Shown: positions 9,288 through 21,460, counted from the first letter of the stretch. The stretch: DNA of 64,000 nucleotides from Pyrocephalus nanus (GCA_038380795.1 CM076260.1:2477533-2541532), one strand, 5' to 3'. Numbers and translations: made by a program. Notes: generated by a model not told the origin, from the letters alone.

Positions 9288-12215
9288 CTAGAAGAGCACA
9301 ACCAAAATTAATTGAGGGAATAATGTTATTTAATTGATATTCAGTGTAAAACCTTGAAAACCTTTTCTTGCCCAAGGAGTTTTTCTGGTTGCCCTGGGTC
9401 AAAAGATGTATTTTTTTAAAATTCTCATCATCAAATTCCAGTTCACAAAATCATAGTTTCTTCCTTTAATTTCTTCCATTTTCTTGGTTAATCTTCAATA
9501 TACAACCTGGTCAAAAATAAAGAAAAGCATTTCCAAAGTCAGGCTATGCCAGATGAGAGCAAAGTTGTTCACACATGGAATTGTGGAGGTGCAGCATCTT
9601 TAGTTCCCTCAGAACCCACGGGAAGTAAATACTAAAACTCCTCAGCTTAATTGATTTGAGTACAAAATAGACCTTAAGGCAGATTTAAGGTTGATTCACT
9701 ATTTTAAGTACTAAAATATTTGTCTTTTTAATGTATAGAATTTACTTCTGTGGTTTAATAATGTCAAATTTTTACCTCCAAATTACACTGGTCCCTGTTG
9801 CCTTAACTTCAGTTCGTTGTAATTCTTCTTAAATCTATTTTTACTTTGCAGCCATTGAATTATTTGGCTTGTAACTTGTTTGTGTGATAGGTGTTGCTTT
9901 GTCTTTCCATACTTATGTTGTATTTATTTTGTGTGGAATTTCAGTGTTATGGAAATGTCTCTGTGTTGGGGAGGATTTTTATGGTGCACGTGAAACTTGC
10001 ATTTAAATTTCCGGGACAGTTAAAATGATGCACGTAAATAAGTCCTAAATCAGATAAAAAGCTGTGCAGTAAAACCCATCACAACATAGGGCTGTTTGGT
10101 GCAGTTTTTGCTCATAACTAATTTTTGTGAAGAATATGCAGTATTTGGATTAGTGGTGTTCCATCCACCTGGGAGAAGAAATTGTTTGTGGCTTCATTTT
10201 GAAGAGAATACTTTCTTTTCTCTTGAGAAATGTGGCCAAATAGATGATACCTGTATTTTTACTGTAGTTTGGGCTTGTTTTTTCAGGAATTTGACTTTCC
10301 AGGAGCCTCCAGAGATGCTTTAAGGACTGCCCGAATTTCAGGAATTGCTGAGAAGCAAAACTTTAGCGGGAAGTGATTTTTATTTTGGTGTGTGTGTCCC
10401 TCACTGTGGAACAGAAAACTCTCAAATTGAGGACAGAGGTTCTGTTTTCATAGCAGGGATTTGGTGCCTGAGACTGGCTGAGAATTTTTAGGAACCCAGT
10501 GAGGAATGAGAAGTTGTCCTGCAAGGGCTGTTTGTTCTGGTTGGACGGTGGGAGTGTCTTTGTTCCTGACATTCCCCATTTCCAGGCTCAGAAATGCACT
10601 TTTTGGTTCATCAAACATTCACCTCCTGAAGATTTCATCCCAGGATTTGGGGATGCATCTGTGGCTCCAAAACAGAGGGACAGGGACTGGAACCTGTGTG
10701 CTGCAGAGTGGGATCACAGGATAACCCAGGCTGGAAGGGCTTTTGGGAGCTCACTGATTTATGAGATCAGTGCATTGACAGCTGATCTGCTGGTGTTGAA
10801 GAGAAAATGTCTGTAATCATCTGCTCCTTTCAAATGTTGAGCTTATATTTTAAAAAAGGGCAGAATTCCAAGTCAGGGAATCAGTGAATAATTTCCTCAT
10901 CTGCTTTAGCAAACTGCAATAAGAATTTTTTTTTAAAATATTATCAGAACCAAAGTAGCTACACCAGAGATAACATCACAATATTTATGGTCTGTTACTT
11001 TCTTTTATTCCTGTTCTTCCTTAAGGATTCTCCTTCTTACCTAAAAAGGGATATGCAAACCTATTTCTGCACTTACTGAGTGTGATCTGAAGTGTATAGA
11101 GGAAATCTCAAAGAGGTTGCACTCAGACAACTTTTAATAAAACAAACTTCCAAAGAATAATCTTCTTAATTTTAGTGGTATTTTGAGTGACAATTTTTCA
11201 AGTTACTACTTAGAAAGGGAAGGGGAAGAGAAGAAATGAGCAGGCAACCAAACCCAGAGAGTGGATTCTCAAGTAAAATGTCCTAACATGTCTTTATATG
11301 AAACAAATAAATACCAGTCAGATGACCCAGAGATCTGTTTACATCTCATTCTTAAGATATTAATTTATTAATTTCAGAACTTAGGTAATGATTTTTTTTT
11401 TTTGAGTGATTTTTGGGTGATTTGTAAGTATTTCCCATAAATCCAGTCATCAGTTCAGTGATCTGGGTATAATGGCCCTGGAGTGCAGTTGCATCCTTTG
11501 AAATCAAAAAATTGTCTCCCTGCCATGCTCATTTCTGAAGTTCTGCCTCCTAAAAGTGTCTTCTGATGACATTTTTGGCAGCTGAACACGATTTGGGGTA
11601 GGAAGGGCCTTGCATTCTTAACTTCCTGCCAAGTGGTTTCATGCACTGGTTTTCTTACCAGTTGTCTCCATTTCTTGCTGTTGGATTTAATTTGGTCATT
11701 CTTAGTCATCAAATTGCTTTTCAAATTGTTCCCAGCCAACAGTCCCCCTTTTTGGGACGTGCCTGTGGCTGTTCCTGGGCTGTTGACAGAGGTCCAGAGG
11801 GTGGGACACGAAGGATCCATCAGCAGGACTTGTGCCTCTCCATCCAGTCCTTGGTGGTGTGGAAATTCCAGCCTTCCACACTTGCCCTTTTGCATTAAAT
11901 AATCCCATTTCTCCTCAAATCCTCGTTAAGGACCTTGTCTTAAGCATTTCACACACCAGTTAAGACTTACTCAGCATTTGAATTTAATTTACAACAATTA
12001 AAACATGATTTTTGAATGAGAGAGAGGGAAAAGTCATCAAATATGTATTTTATCCCTGTGCATAATGGTGCACAGACATTCCTGGGTTCTGCTGCTGTAA
12101 AAATGTTATTAAGGATGATGAAAGTGAGTAAAATGAGTAAAAAATGGTGCTAAAAAATGGGAGAGATGGAAAAATATATGGATGTCAGGATTTTGAGAAA
12201 AAAGGCAGAATAAGA

Positions 12216-12223
12216 TGACGTCA
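12216..12223. promoter_or_regulatory. Perfect CRE palindrome
   Basis: TGACGTCA, the full CREB/ATF site, is in otherwise CpG-poor DNA. One expected by chance per about 65 kb, so isolated evidence only. Confidence 0.25.
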
Positions 12224-12290
12224 GGAGGTTTGCAATGGGAGAATTTTAAATGAACAAATGCTGGGGTCATCCAGGTGAAATCCATAAAAG

Positions 12291-12340
12291 ATCACGGAAT
12301 CATTAAGGTTGGAAAAGAGCTTGAAGATCGTGAAGTCCAA
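12291..12340 (-). mobile_element. Short old CR1 3' fragment
   Basis: ATCACGGAATCATTAAGGTT, GGAAAAGAGC and GAAGTCCAAGAG match the antisense CR1 3' end with many changes. Confidence 0.65.
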
Positions 12341-13769
12341 GAGGAGAAAAAGAATTTGAAATGAGTGATGACCAAGGCACAGATCAATGTTAATTTGTTG
12401 CTAATTCTTAAAAGGATTAAATTCTTAAAGGATTCTTAAAATTCTTAAAAGATGAGTGATAGGTAAGATATGGAAAAAGGAGAAATTGGTGGTTTTTTCC
12501 ATGAGCGTGGGGATGTAGATGGTGTTGAAGGACACACCTACACGTTGTTCTGTAATGATAAATAACAAACAGGGTCAAATTTGGACTGGAGATGGGTAGG
12601 AGAATACTTGGAGAGATGAGGAATTTGACTCCTTCCATATTATGGCAGATCCAGGTGACAAAAGAAGAGCAAACTGGAGAAGCTGAGGGGGGTTTACGGC
12701 AAAAATCAGGCAGAAAACGTGGAAAATGTCCTGAACCCCAAGGTGTGGAGAAAGCTTTGTGTTTTCTTCCTGTATCTGGAGGATGCTGGATTAAGTGGGG
12801 CACTGGATTGGTCTGGGCTGGAAATTTCTTTATGGAAAGGAGGAGAAACGAATTGCATTGCAAGATTTCAAGAGCTCAAATTGGAGGATGATGGATCTTG
12901 GGAGCAATTCCAGTGGAGTGGAGCAGCCCTGCAATTAGAGCATTTAAGAGGAGAGAGGGGGAATTAGGAAACTCCACAGGAAACTCCACATTTGAAAAAC
13001 TGGGAGAATGGAGTCATTTCTGCAAATGAGATCCACTGTCTGTGGAGCAGTTTAGACTGAGAGAGAAAATAGTGCTTTTCATCCTCTTAGCAAGGCTGTT
13101 CTTTTCAGGAAAAGCTCGGAAATGGATTTGTTTTCCCTTCCTTATTTTCCCTCAGAGTAATGAAGGAATGGTTGAAATTGCTCATACTTTCGGAATTACA
13201 TGTGTTTTTTAATATAGCTGAAATACTCTGTTGTCAATACATGAGGGTTTTTTTTGAAGGAAAACTAATTAAAAGCTGAGTTTTTAGTAATGACTGCTGG
13301 GGCAGTGTGGCCTTTGTGAGGTAATTCCACCGACAGTCATTTCCATGGGATCTTTTTATTCCCACGTTGTTGCTGATGGTCTTCCTGTAAAGGCAAAATG
13401 ACACATTAGAATTTTCTGTCAAGTGCACGAAGAAAAGAAATAGAAAAATTAGACATAGGTGTGGGTTTTTTTTCCCCAAGCTGGCCTGTCATGATGCTGC
13501 TGGGTGCTAATTGAAATGATGGGGTGTGCAATATTTTGAGGCAAAAATGGGATTTTAAAGTTCAGGATGTTTCTTCTGGAGTTGAGTGGCTACTGGGATA
13601 AACATGGGTGGGTTTGTTACAGTCAGTGGAAACAAGACAAGGGGAATCTTGGGTGGGCACTCATTTATCCACCTGTCTGGGGGTCAGATAATTAAGCTGG
13701 TTTTTAAAAAGTCAGTAGCTAAAATAACCCACTCACATATAGAATGTAGCAGAGAGGGTCTTCCTTGGA
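12341..13769. other. Unique stretch with a short tandem repeat
   Basis: Near 12400-12452 the unit ATTCTTAAAAGGATT is repeated imperfectly about three times. Long frames at 12592-12967 (plus) and 12863-12417 (minus) overlap. I cannot tell whether they derive from an unlisted repeat. No splice-supported exon. Confidence 0.4.
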
Positions 13770-13979
13770 TTTTAGGAATTCTGGGAGGGTGGAGAAGCCC
13801 TGGCACAGGTTGCCCAGAGAAGCTGTGGCTGCCCCTGGATCCCTGGAAGTGTCCAAGGCCAGGTTGGATGGGCATTGGATCAACCTGGGCTAGTGGAAGG
13901 TGTCTCTGCCCATGGCAGGGCGTTGGAATTAGATCCTTGAGGTCCCTTCCACTCCAAACCATCCCATGAATCTATGATT
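13770..13979 (+). mobile_element. CR1 3' fragment
   Basis: Sense CR1: GGCACAGGTTGCCCAGAGAA, CTGCCCCTGGATCCCTGG, TGCCCATGGCAGGGC, then GGTCCCTTCCACTCC and a TGAATCTATGATTA tail. Confidence 0.93.
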
Positions 13980-15020
13980 ACAGGAGTTTCTGAGACTCTA
14001 TATTGAATAAACTTACAAAAATTACACACTTAGGGAAGGGTTTTTTTCCCCCGAATATTCTATTTAGCTCGTTAATGGAACGCATGGATTTTAAAAAGTT
14101 GGCATTTTGCCTCGGCAAATAGCTGCAAGATGAAGTTTATTCCTGTAATTTTCCTCACACGAATTCCTGTCATTTACAATCTCTTGAATGAAGCTCCAAA
14201 TATAATTTTCTATCCTTAAAGTCTCCCAACACATCAGAAAATTGCCCACCAGAGTTAACTGTTACTGCTGAGCCGTTTCTCCTGTGGGTGCCACAGGAAC
14301 TTGTGCTTTTGAATTAACAGATGACATCATTGGCACCTATGGCTGTGGGGAGACTAATGGAGATTTTTGGTCTATTTTTATGCAGAGCTGTAGGGTTTTT
14401 TTGTCGTTTCTTTTCAATTTTCAGCTGATTTTTAACAATGGTGGCACTGAGAAGAACTGGGAGTTTCCAAGCTGGACTTGAAATAAAAGTTAAAACGTGC
14501 ATGGCTTCCCAGTGTGATCCTAATTCCAGCCTCTACATCTCCTGCTCCTGGCACCTTCCCATGATTCTGGGGAGGAGGCAATGCAAACAGATCATTCTAA
14601 GGAGTATTTGGTGCTTATTAAAACCACACACACGCCCTCCTTTGCCGGGAACGTCGGTTTACTGCAGGTTGTTCGTGTGTCGCACGCGGACATTTTTTTT
14701 AGCGAACAGATCCCTCATCCCTGCGAACGGGGAACGAACAGGGAATGGCTTCCAGGGAGCAAAAAAAAAAAAAAAAAAAACAAACCCCACACAAAACCCC
14801 TCCTATCCATTGTAAAAGGTAGGGAACCATGAAATCCATAAGCCAGCTTGGCACGGGAGGCGGCTGTTGGTGCCAAGATTTGGTGCCTGACCCACAGTTT
14901 CCCGTTTTTAAAGGTATTAATTGATTCGCCGGGAGCATCCTTTGGAAAAACAAGGATTCAGACAGGCTGGCACAGGCTGGAGCTCCGCCAAGGCTGCTCG
15001 GGAAGGTTGCCATGCTGGGA

Positions 15021-15057
15021 GCGAGCGAGCGAGAGAGCGAGAGAGCGAGCGAGCCGA
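15021..15057. repeat. GAGC/GAGA short tandem repeat in the CpG island
   Basis: GCGAGCGAGCGAGAGAGCGA followed by further GAGC units, typical of 5' untranslated GA-rich repeats. Flanked by A runs. Confidence 0.7.
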
Positions 15058-15605
15058 GGGAAGGGGGGAAAAAAAAAAAAGGGAAAAAAAAAAAAGGCAA
15101 GACTTGGCACAGCTCAGTCAAATCAGCTCCTTTTGTCTGATTTCTCGGCTTGAGCTTCGGGAAAGAAAACCCGTCCTGGGGTAACAGGGGAAAAAAAAAA
15201 AACCCAACAAACAACTCCCAACTTTTTTTTTTTTTTTTCTTTTTTATAATTTTCCTGGGTTTGCAAACTTCCAGCGCTTTTTTTGGGCTCTTGGGAAGTG
15301 GTGGGACGTTAAGTGATGTTCGACTTGCCAGTGAGCAGGGAAATAAAAAGCTTCTCGTGGAGGCTCCACAAATGTGAGTTTGGACATTTGGGTAATGTGA
15401 TATTTTTGGTGGTTGTTTTTTTTTTTTTTCCTGATATCTGATGAAACTGGGAGGGAGCCGAGAAACTTGGAAGATTTCAGAGGGGAATGCTGAAATAAAA
15501 GGGAGGATTTCCATTTTTTTTTTGTTTTGGCGACAACAAAAAAAGTTTTCGTCGTCGTGAAGGTGCTTTCCAACCAACCCCGAGCGCCTTCGGAATATGC
15601 TCGGG

Positions 15606-15734
15606 ACGGGAATTCCGGCGTTTCTCTCCTATAATGCCACAGAAACCAACTTTTAATGGAACCTCCGTAAAGATTTCATCTGACCCAGCAAGGAAGTGAG
15701 AGTAGAGGGAAAGTTGGGACATCTCAATGGAAAA
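15606..15734 (+). other. Putative 5' untranslated exon (3' boundary only)
   Basis: A near-perfect donor, GGAAAA/GTGAGTACG, lies at 15734/15735 just downstream of the most CpG-dense part of the island. The transcription start is not resolvable. Short upstream ATG frames end quickly (ATGGAACCTCCGTAA). Splicing to the block at 16226 or 16235 would remove an intron of about 500 bp. Confidence 0.3.
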
Positions 15735-16225
15735 GTGAGTACGTTCTTAAAGCCACAATATCTGTTTTTGCTGCTTGGTGCTGCCCTGGCTCCGTGTCCC
15801 GGTTTTTAGGGACAAGCCTGGAGAGCAGCAGGACAAGGAGAAGATAGCCAGGCTGTGCCTGAAGGGCAAAAGCAGAAACCAGAATGTGGTTATTCTACTG
15901 CTCTAAAACATTCCCTCCAGTGCAGCTTCCTAGAAAGCATCCGGAATGGCTGAATTTCCTACTTTTAGAGGCGATAAGAGACGGGAAAATCTTGGCTTCT
16001 GCCAAGTGAGGAATATTTGGAGGCGACAGGGCTGATGGCACTGGATACAGAAACTTCAGTTTGTAGTTCCAGGACCTGTTTGCTGCAAACAGTGAAAAAA
16101 ATCTGCTCTTTTCCCATGTGTGGATTAAAAAAAAACAAACCACCCCGTGACGAGCGAACCGTGGATGTCTCGTGGTTCCAGTAAAATTAAGGACCTAAAA
16201 AATCCATTGTCTGTTTTTCTCCAAG

Positions 16226-16392
16226 GATTTTCAGGGAGACAGGCTTGTGATTCCTTAGGAGCAAATATGATCATGCTGCCTATTAGGCCTGGATGTGCTT
16301 GGATTATCCTGCTGCTGCTGTGTCAATCAGCAGGATTATTCCAGGGGGTAACTGGAAACCAGAGATTTTTTTCCGGATCGGCTTCACTTGGA
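16226..16392 (+). CDS. Candidate first coding exon with signal peptide; secreted or membrane protein, not identified
   Basis: The acceptor is CTGTTTTTCTCCAAG (exon from 16226) or, nine bases on, TTTTCAG (from 16235). ATG at 16267-16269, with A at -3, starts a 42-codon frame to a consensus donor GGA/GTAAGTATT at 16392/16393, exit phase 0. The peptide begins with a short n-region (MIMLPIRPGC), a hydrophobic core AWIILLLLC, then a small-residue region with likely cleavage after GVTG, and continues NQRFFSGSASLG. This is classic signal-peptide architecture downstream of a CpG island. A second in-frame ATG is two codons later. No later exon could be linked, so the following intron is probably long. 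The family is not recognised. Confidence 0.42.
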
Positions 16393-17150
16393 GTAAGTAT
16401 TATCCCATCCTTAAAGGCTACACTGCTCTCAGCCTGTGAGATGTGCAATTCCTGACGTGCTGCACATCTCCCTGATACCCCTGTGCTGAAAGGAAGTAAG
16501 AAACGACAATTAATGAAAAGCATTTTCAGAGGAACGTGTGTTTGTGTTTTAATTTGGGCATCGTTGGCATTTTGATCGTTCCACTGCTAAAAATAACTGT
16601 TTTTTTTTTTTTTGATCTAAAACACCTTGGGTTGCTTAATGTTAACATGAAATTGGTTTTATAGCAAGCTGTGTGTGATTTTTACTCCGTCAGGGAACCC
16701 TTTGAAAGGTGCTGGAGTTAAATAGTGGGTGAGATGCTGCTGTGATTATCCTTTGGAGCACTGAAAACCTTTTAATACGGCTTGGAAGTGATTTTGGAAG
16801 AAAAATTCCCTTTCTTCGAATCCTCCTCTCTTTTTAAATCCTTAAAAAAACATCCTCAACTGCCTTGTGTGAAAATCTGGATTTCCAAGTGAAGGAAGTG
16901 TTTGGAGGAGTTGGGTTTTTTGCTTTCTGTGCTCTGTTGTTCCTGCCCAGGCGTTACCATGGGATGTGCTGGGGGAAACAGGGATGTGTGGGTTTGCATC
17001 AAGGGGAGTAAGGCTGGAATTCTGTCTGTGTGGAATTCTGGAAGGAATTCCCTTGATTTCCCAGGAATTAACGTTCAGTCTCAAAGCATGTGCTGTTTTC
17101 TTTAATCACCACATGCCAAAACAAACCTTTAATCTGTGCCCCTATTAAAA
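16393..17150. other. Putative intron start, nothing else recognised
   Basis: Unique sequence after the GTAAGT donor, with a T run at 16600-16613. Open frames near 16902-17148 lack splice support. Confidence 0.4.
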
Positions 17151-17900
17151 GTCAGGAAACAATAGGAAACGTTTCTCACGGTGCCTCCAAAGGAAATACT
17201 AAAATATCCTTTAAATTTCTAAGTGATATGTTAAAATAACCGTATTTCTTTCCCGAGAGAAATAATTTCGTAAATTGATTTCATTAATTCAGCTTTTAAA
17301 CACGATCAACACGTGGGTCCTGGTAATGAATTTATAAATAGAAATATTTGGACAAATATTTCAACGTTTATCAACACTGAAGTTATATTGAAGCAGTTAC
17401 CACAATGCTGAATATACTGTTTATCTCTGAAATTTCTAATCAGAGATTTTGGTTTCCTAAATGAAATTACACACCACTGCACATTTCTTTTGGCCTACAT
17501 AATAAAGTATTTTTTCTTTCTGCTAAAACTTTCGCTTTTAAAAGTTCATGTAAGTGCTTATTTTTTGGAAAATATCACAATTTGGCAAGCTAAAAATCGA
17601 GATTTGAATGACATATTTTAAATGGTTGGAACCCCAACATTAGGTGATTGCATGCAAATGAAATTTGGCAGTGGAATTTGACATAGTTTATCATATCTAT
17701 AAAATACTCAACTATGGAATAATCGGGAGTTATCTGGATACTTTAATCCAGATTATTCATTACCACCATTCCTTTACGATCCTTAACTATTGGGTAGGTT
17801 TAATAACGTCATAAATGAACAATTTGTGTTTAATTCTTAATGAATCATTAATATCTATTTTCTATTAGATTGTGGCAGATTTGAGGGTTAGTGGTGAGGG
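17151..17900. promoter_or_regulatory. Candidate conserved non-coding element / enhancer
   Basis: A 750-bp AT-rich stretch free of CR1 and of long homopolymers, with preserved CpGs (TTTCTCACGGTG, AACCGTATT, CCCGAGAG, TTTCGTAAATTG, CACGATCAACACGTGGG, AACGTCATAA). It has homeodomain-type TAAT cores, an octamer ATGCAAAT at 17652-17659 and GCATGC overlapping it. The texture resembles vertebrate developmental enhancers. No alignment available. Confidence 0.35.
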
Positions 17901-19605
17901 TTTAACTTTGATTTTTCTTGTTAAACCACCGAGCCATGATATTATTTAATATCAGAGCGTCGTGTTTGAACCCGTAATGGGCCTGTGTCTGATCTCACTT
18001 GTATGGACTAATCATAGCCCAAGCTTTACCCTTCTGGTTTTACCAGTCTTAAAGTAGTTTGAGATCAAAATGGGATTGGAATTGTTTAGTTTATGCCTTT
18101 TATATTGATAGATATAAACCATTTTTGAATGGCTCACTGTGAACTTCCTGTGAACCCACAGTAAGTTCTTACCGTGGGTTACTGAGAACCCACATGGTTG
18201 TTGGGCAAGGAAGAGATGAAAGTTCTCAGTGTCACCATGGATTCTTCCTAAATATGGCTGTAGGATAATAATAGGAATGTTTAAATACAGTGTATGCAGA
18301 TTTTGCATGTTGTTTTTCGTTCCTGTAGGAATATTATCTTTCTATGTGGAAGATTACCTTGATATTCTACCTTGATATGGTAGAACTCCACATCCTGCCA
18401 CTGCTGAGTGTCCTCAGCTTCTACAACCAATATTTTTAAAAAAAACCCTACATATATTTTAAGGCTCTTTCCATTTCCCATTTCCCATCATTCCAGAATA
18501 ATTTCCTGTTTTATTTCCCACTTCATCCCAAGGTGTTTTCCTTCCATGTAGCAACTTTTCTGCCGCTGGCGTAATCATTTTCATTATTCCATTTAATTGT
18601 AGCGTGTTTTCCTTCAGGTCTTGCCCCACTGCACAGCAAGGTACATGAAACTTAGTATTTATCTAATAAAACTTAGTGATTTTTCCTAATATTTTATCTA
18701 GAAGTCCACCCTTGACCAAGGTGGTCTGAGAAAATTCAGGAACAAGGTTGTAGCATTCCCATGTTTCTTGTCATCTGTACCTTACCATAATTTACTAAAG
18801 GCCACGGTTTTTATTTGTGCAACAGACATTTTGGGCAAAATCGATATTATTTTGGCCACTGTAACTGTTAAAACAACATATCAGTGACTTGAGTAACTTT
18901 TGTAATCGTGGTGGAGGAATAAACACCTTTTACAAGGTGATTTAGGTGGCTGTCACATCAGTCCTGTGAATCCCTCTATTTACCACAAAAAAAATTGGAA
19001 AATACAATATAAAATTATGAAAATATTAATTTCTAATATTTTTAAGTTGCATTGTCTGCTGTATTCTCATTTGTTTTGAAGATGAAGACCAGCTCACAGT
19101 TGTTGAGGCTCTGACTGATTCTGATAATCTTGTGGAAAGTGTAGAAATGATAGAAGCTTCTCCTCTTGATAATTATGAACATCCACCCCTATTTCTCCAG
19201 TTGTTTTCCTGTAATTAAGTTATGTCCAGTGTACATCTGTTTCTCTGAGTCATATTTGGTGGATGTAATGGAATTTAAGCTGTTTTAAGGGATAAATTAT
19301 AGGTCGTACAAGAAATCCCCACTATCGTCCCTTCTTTACATTTATTGAATCCCCTATTTTTTGGTAAATTTAACAAGATCAAGCAGAATCTTGGTGTCAT
19401 CTTTTCTCCTAAATTCTTATTCCTGCTGACCTTTCAGCCTTTGTACAACTCTTGGTTTGTCTGAAGTTGCAACCTCTGTACTATCAAATGTTGGGGTTTT
19501 AGAACAGAAAATACAAAGGGGTTGCAAAACTTTGACTGTTTGCCCCGTGTGCTCTTAACAAGTTGGTAATGAAGCTGATTAACAAGAGAGACATTAGAGA
19601 ATAAT
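17901..19605. other. Unique AT-rich stretch
   Basis: No repeat recognised. At 19030-19215 frames are open on both strands (plus: acidic DEDQLTVVEALTDSDNLVES; minus: opening KTTGEIG), which argues that neither is real coding evidence. Confidence 0.4.
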
Positions 19606-19705
19606 CCCATGGGCAGGGACACCTTCCACCATCCCAGGTTGCTCCAAGCCCCTTCCAACCTGCTCTTGGACACTTCCAGGGATGGGGCAGCCACAGCTCT
19701 TGTTC
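19606..19705 (-). mobile_element. Internal CR1 fragment
   Basis: Antisense: CCCATGGGCAGGGACACC, CCCAGGTTGCTCCAAGCC, CTCTTGGACACTTCC, GGCAGCCACAGCTC. The 3' tail is missing. Confidence 0.88.
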
Positions 19706-21212
19706 CACGACGTGTTTCAGACACCTCCAGTTCCACAGCTTAGGAATCAGATCCCAAGAAGAGGCTCTGTGATGTGGACACAACACGTTTTGCTGACTTC
19801 AAAAAGAAAGTGGAAGGTCTGAAGAAAGGTTTGGTTTGAGTTCACTAAACTGCAGTGAGAAGATCTAGAGCTGCCCTGCAAGTCCTTAAGGAAGTTGTGA
19901 GTAAACTCTGGATTTACCTCACAGAAACTGTCTGGGATTGTGTTGTCCTTCTGTTGGACTGAGCAGGCCCATCACAAACAGTTCAATAAGCAAAATTCCT
20001 GCCAGTTCCCTGCCTTCTTGAAATATTTCAGGATGTAGTTCTTGATGAAGAGCATTGAGGGTGGCTTGGAGTATCTGAGAGTGGATGGGATTTATATTTA
20101 GCCAGCAGATTATCTCTGTTCCATACTGTTGTCTCCACATTAGGATCCAGAATTTGGTATTTCTGCTGTGATAGGAGATCTAGAGTCATGTACATGATGC
20201 TTTTCTGGACTGGTGTGAAAGGTGGGGAGTCCAGACTATCCAGGTGTCAATATATTTAATATGATTCTGATTTAATATTCCATCTAAATTAATATTAGAA
20301 GAGAAGCAGCATGAAGTCTTTGGTCTGCTAGATTGGATCAAACTGTAATATTCCTTTAACTGTCTTCTTAGATTATGCACTTAAGCTTTTTTCCTGGCAC
20401 ATAGAAAGGTTTTAGTCCCAGTTTCCCAACTGCAAACGTTGGGATTCAGCACTGAGTGGTTTCCATTTGTATTGGTTTTGCAATTTCCATTTTCCATCAG
20501 CACTGCCCCAAATAGTGTAAGAGCAGACACAGTTTCAGAGAGCTTTGTTGGATGAATTCTTCTGTGTGGACTTTGTTTTGGGGGTCCCACAGCCCTGTTT
20601 TTTCCAGATAGGAAAACAGGAAGAAAGTCTGGTTTGCTTGTTCATTTAGTGCACAGCAAGGAAAAACAAAGAAGTCTCTGGGCTATGTATTTCTACACAG
20701 TAATACAAAGTATTTCACTTTTTTGTCTTCCACACACAGTGATTTTTAATATAAAATTCCATCCCAGGTTAAAGCACCTGCAGAGACTGAGGGGAGAACA
20801 GACTGAGAGAAAAGGTGTAGGTGCAGGGGAAGCATATTCAGAAAAAAACATCTGTTTTTTTTTCAACTATATTGATAGAAATAGTTAGAATTGATCATTA
20901 TAGGATGGAAGGTTTCTCAGTATCCACTGATAGAATCTCCTCTAAGAACTTTATGGCCAAATTGCAGGTTTGTTTTAGGTAGTTCTCCCATTTTTAATAA
21001 CAGCCTGGGGTTTGCCCCTGAGTTGTTGTTGTAATCTGCGACTTCTTGGAGAGTGTTGCACTCTTCTGACCTCAGCTGTGGGTTGTTTGTTCATTGTCCA
21101 TCACCCTCCTGTTCTCCTGAGGTGGGAGAGGAGGAAGGACTTCAAGAAGAAGAAAGGGAGGACTTCTTATCTGCTAATAACTGTTTAAGGCTTGCTGCTT
21201 TTATTGACATTA
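19706..21212. other. Unique stretch with a long, three-stop minus-strand frame
   Basis: From 20590 to 19919 one minus-strand frame of about 224 codons has only three stops, where about thirteen are expected. It could be a decayed coding or retro-element remnant or chance. No family recognised. Confidence 0.3.
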
Positions 21213-21460
21213 TGAAATCATAGAGCGAAGGAATGATTTGGGTTGGAAGGGACATGAAAGATCATCCTGTCCAACCTGACCTTGGACACTTCCAGGGATC
21301 CAGGGGCAGCCACAGCTTCTCTGGGCAACCTGTGCCAGGGCATCCCCACCCTCACAGCCAAGGATTCCTTCCCATTATCTAATCTAAACCTAGATTGGAT
21401 ATTAATCCAGTTTTAACTAAACTTCTTTCAGTTTAAATCCATTCCTCCTTTTCCCAATGG
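21213..21460 (-). mobile_element. CR1 fragment, about 245 bp
   Basis: Antisense: AATCATAGAGCGAAGGAATG, TTGGAAGGGACATG, CCTTGGACACTTCCAGGG, CTGGGCAACCTGTGCCAGGG, continuing to CAGTTTAAATCCATTCCTCC. Confidence 0.9.

Larger units (their letters stand above)
8841..12290. other. Unique stretch, AT-rich
   Basis: Apart from the exon candidate at 9287-9220, no gene or long repeat is recognised. Frames at 10096-10323 (plus), 10572-10363 (minus, with CAG/ and ACA/GTGAGG) and 11895-11455 (minus, 146 codons, containing CQKCHQKT) are open but unsupported. A perfect CRE palindrome TGACGTCA is at 12216-12223. Confidence 0.4.
14630..16170. promoter_or_regulatory. CpG-rich island-like region, probable promoter
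   Basis: The densest CpG region of the window: AACGTCGG, GTCGCACGCGG, GCGAACGG, ATTCGCCGGG, a GAGCGAGC run (15021-15057), TTCGTCGTCGTG, CCTTCGGAATATGCTCGGGA, ATTCCGGCG and GACGAGCGAACCG. A and T homopolymers interrupt it. A perfect 7-bp inverted repeat CCCGAGC/GCTCGGG lies at 15579-15585 and 15599-15605. The first plus-strand exon candidates start in it. With the minus-strand exon chain on its left, it may be a divergent promoter. No TATA box was chosen; CpG promoters often lack one. Confidence 0.5.

Noticed and set aside
10363..10572. Minus-strand block CTTGCAG/ to ACA/GTGAGG as an upstream exon of the candidate gene
   Set aside because: Leaves in phase 0, while the next block (9287) needs phase 1; not linked.
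12417..12967. Overlapping long frames on both strands
   Set aside because: Open on three frames at once; no homology recognised.
14699..15577. 292-codon minus-strand frame
   Set aside because: Its length comes from A/T homopolymers giving Lys and Phe runs; no family, no splice support, and it lies in the CpG island.
19030..19215. Plus-strand acidic exon-like frame
   Set aside because: Entry phase does not fit the signal-peptide exon, the donor is weak, and the opposite strand is equally open.
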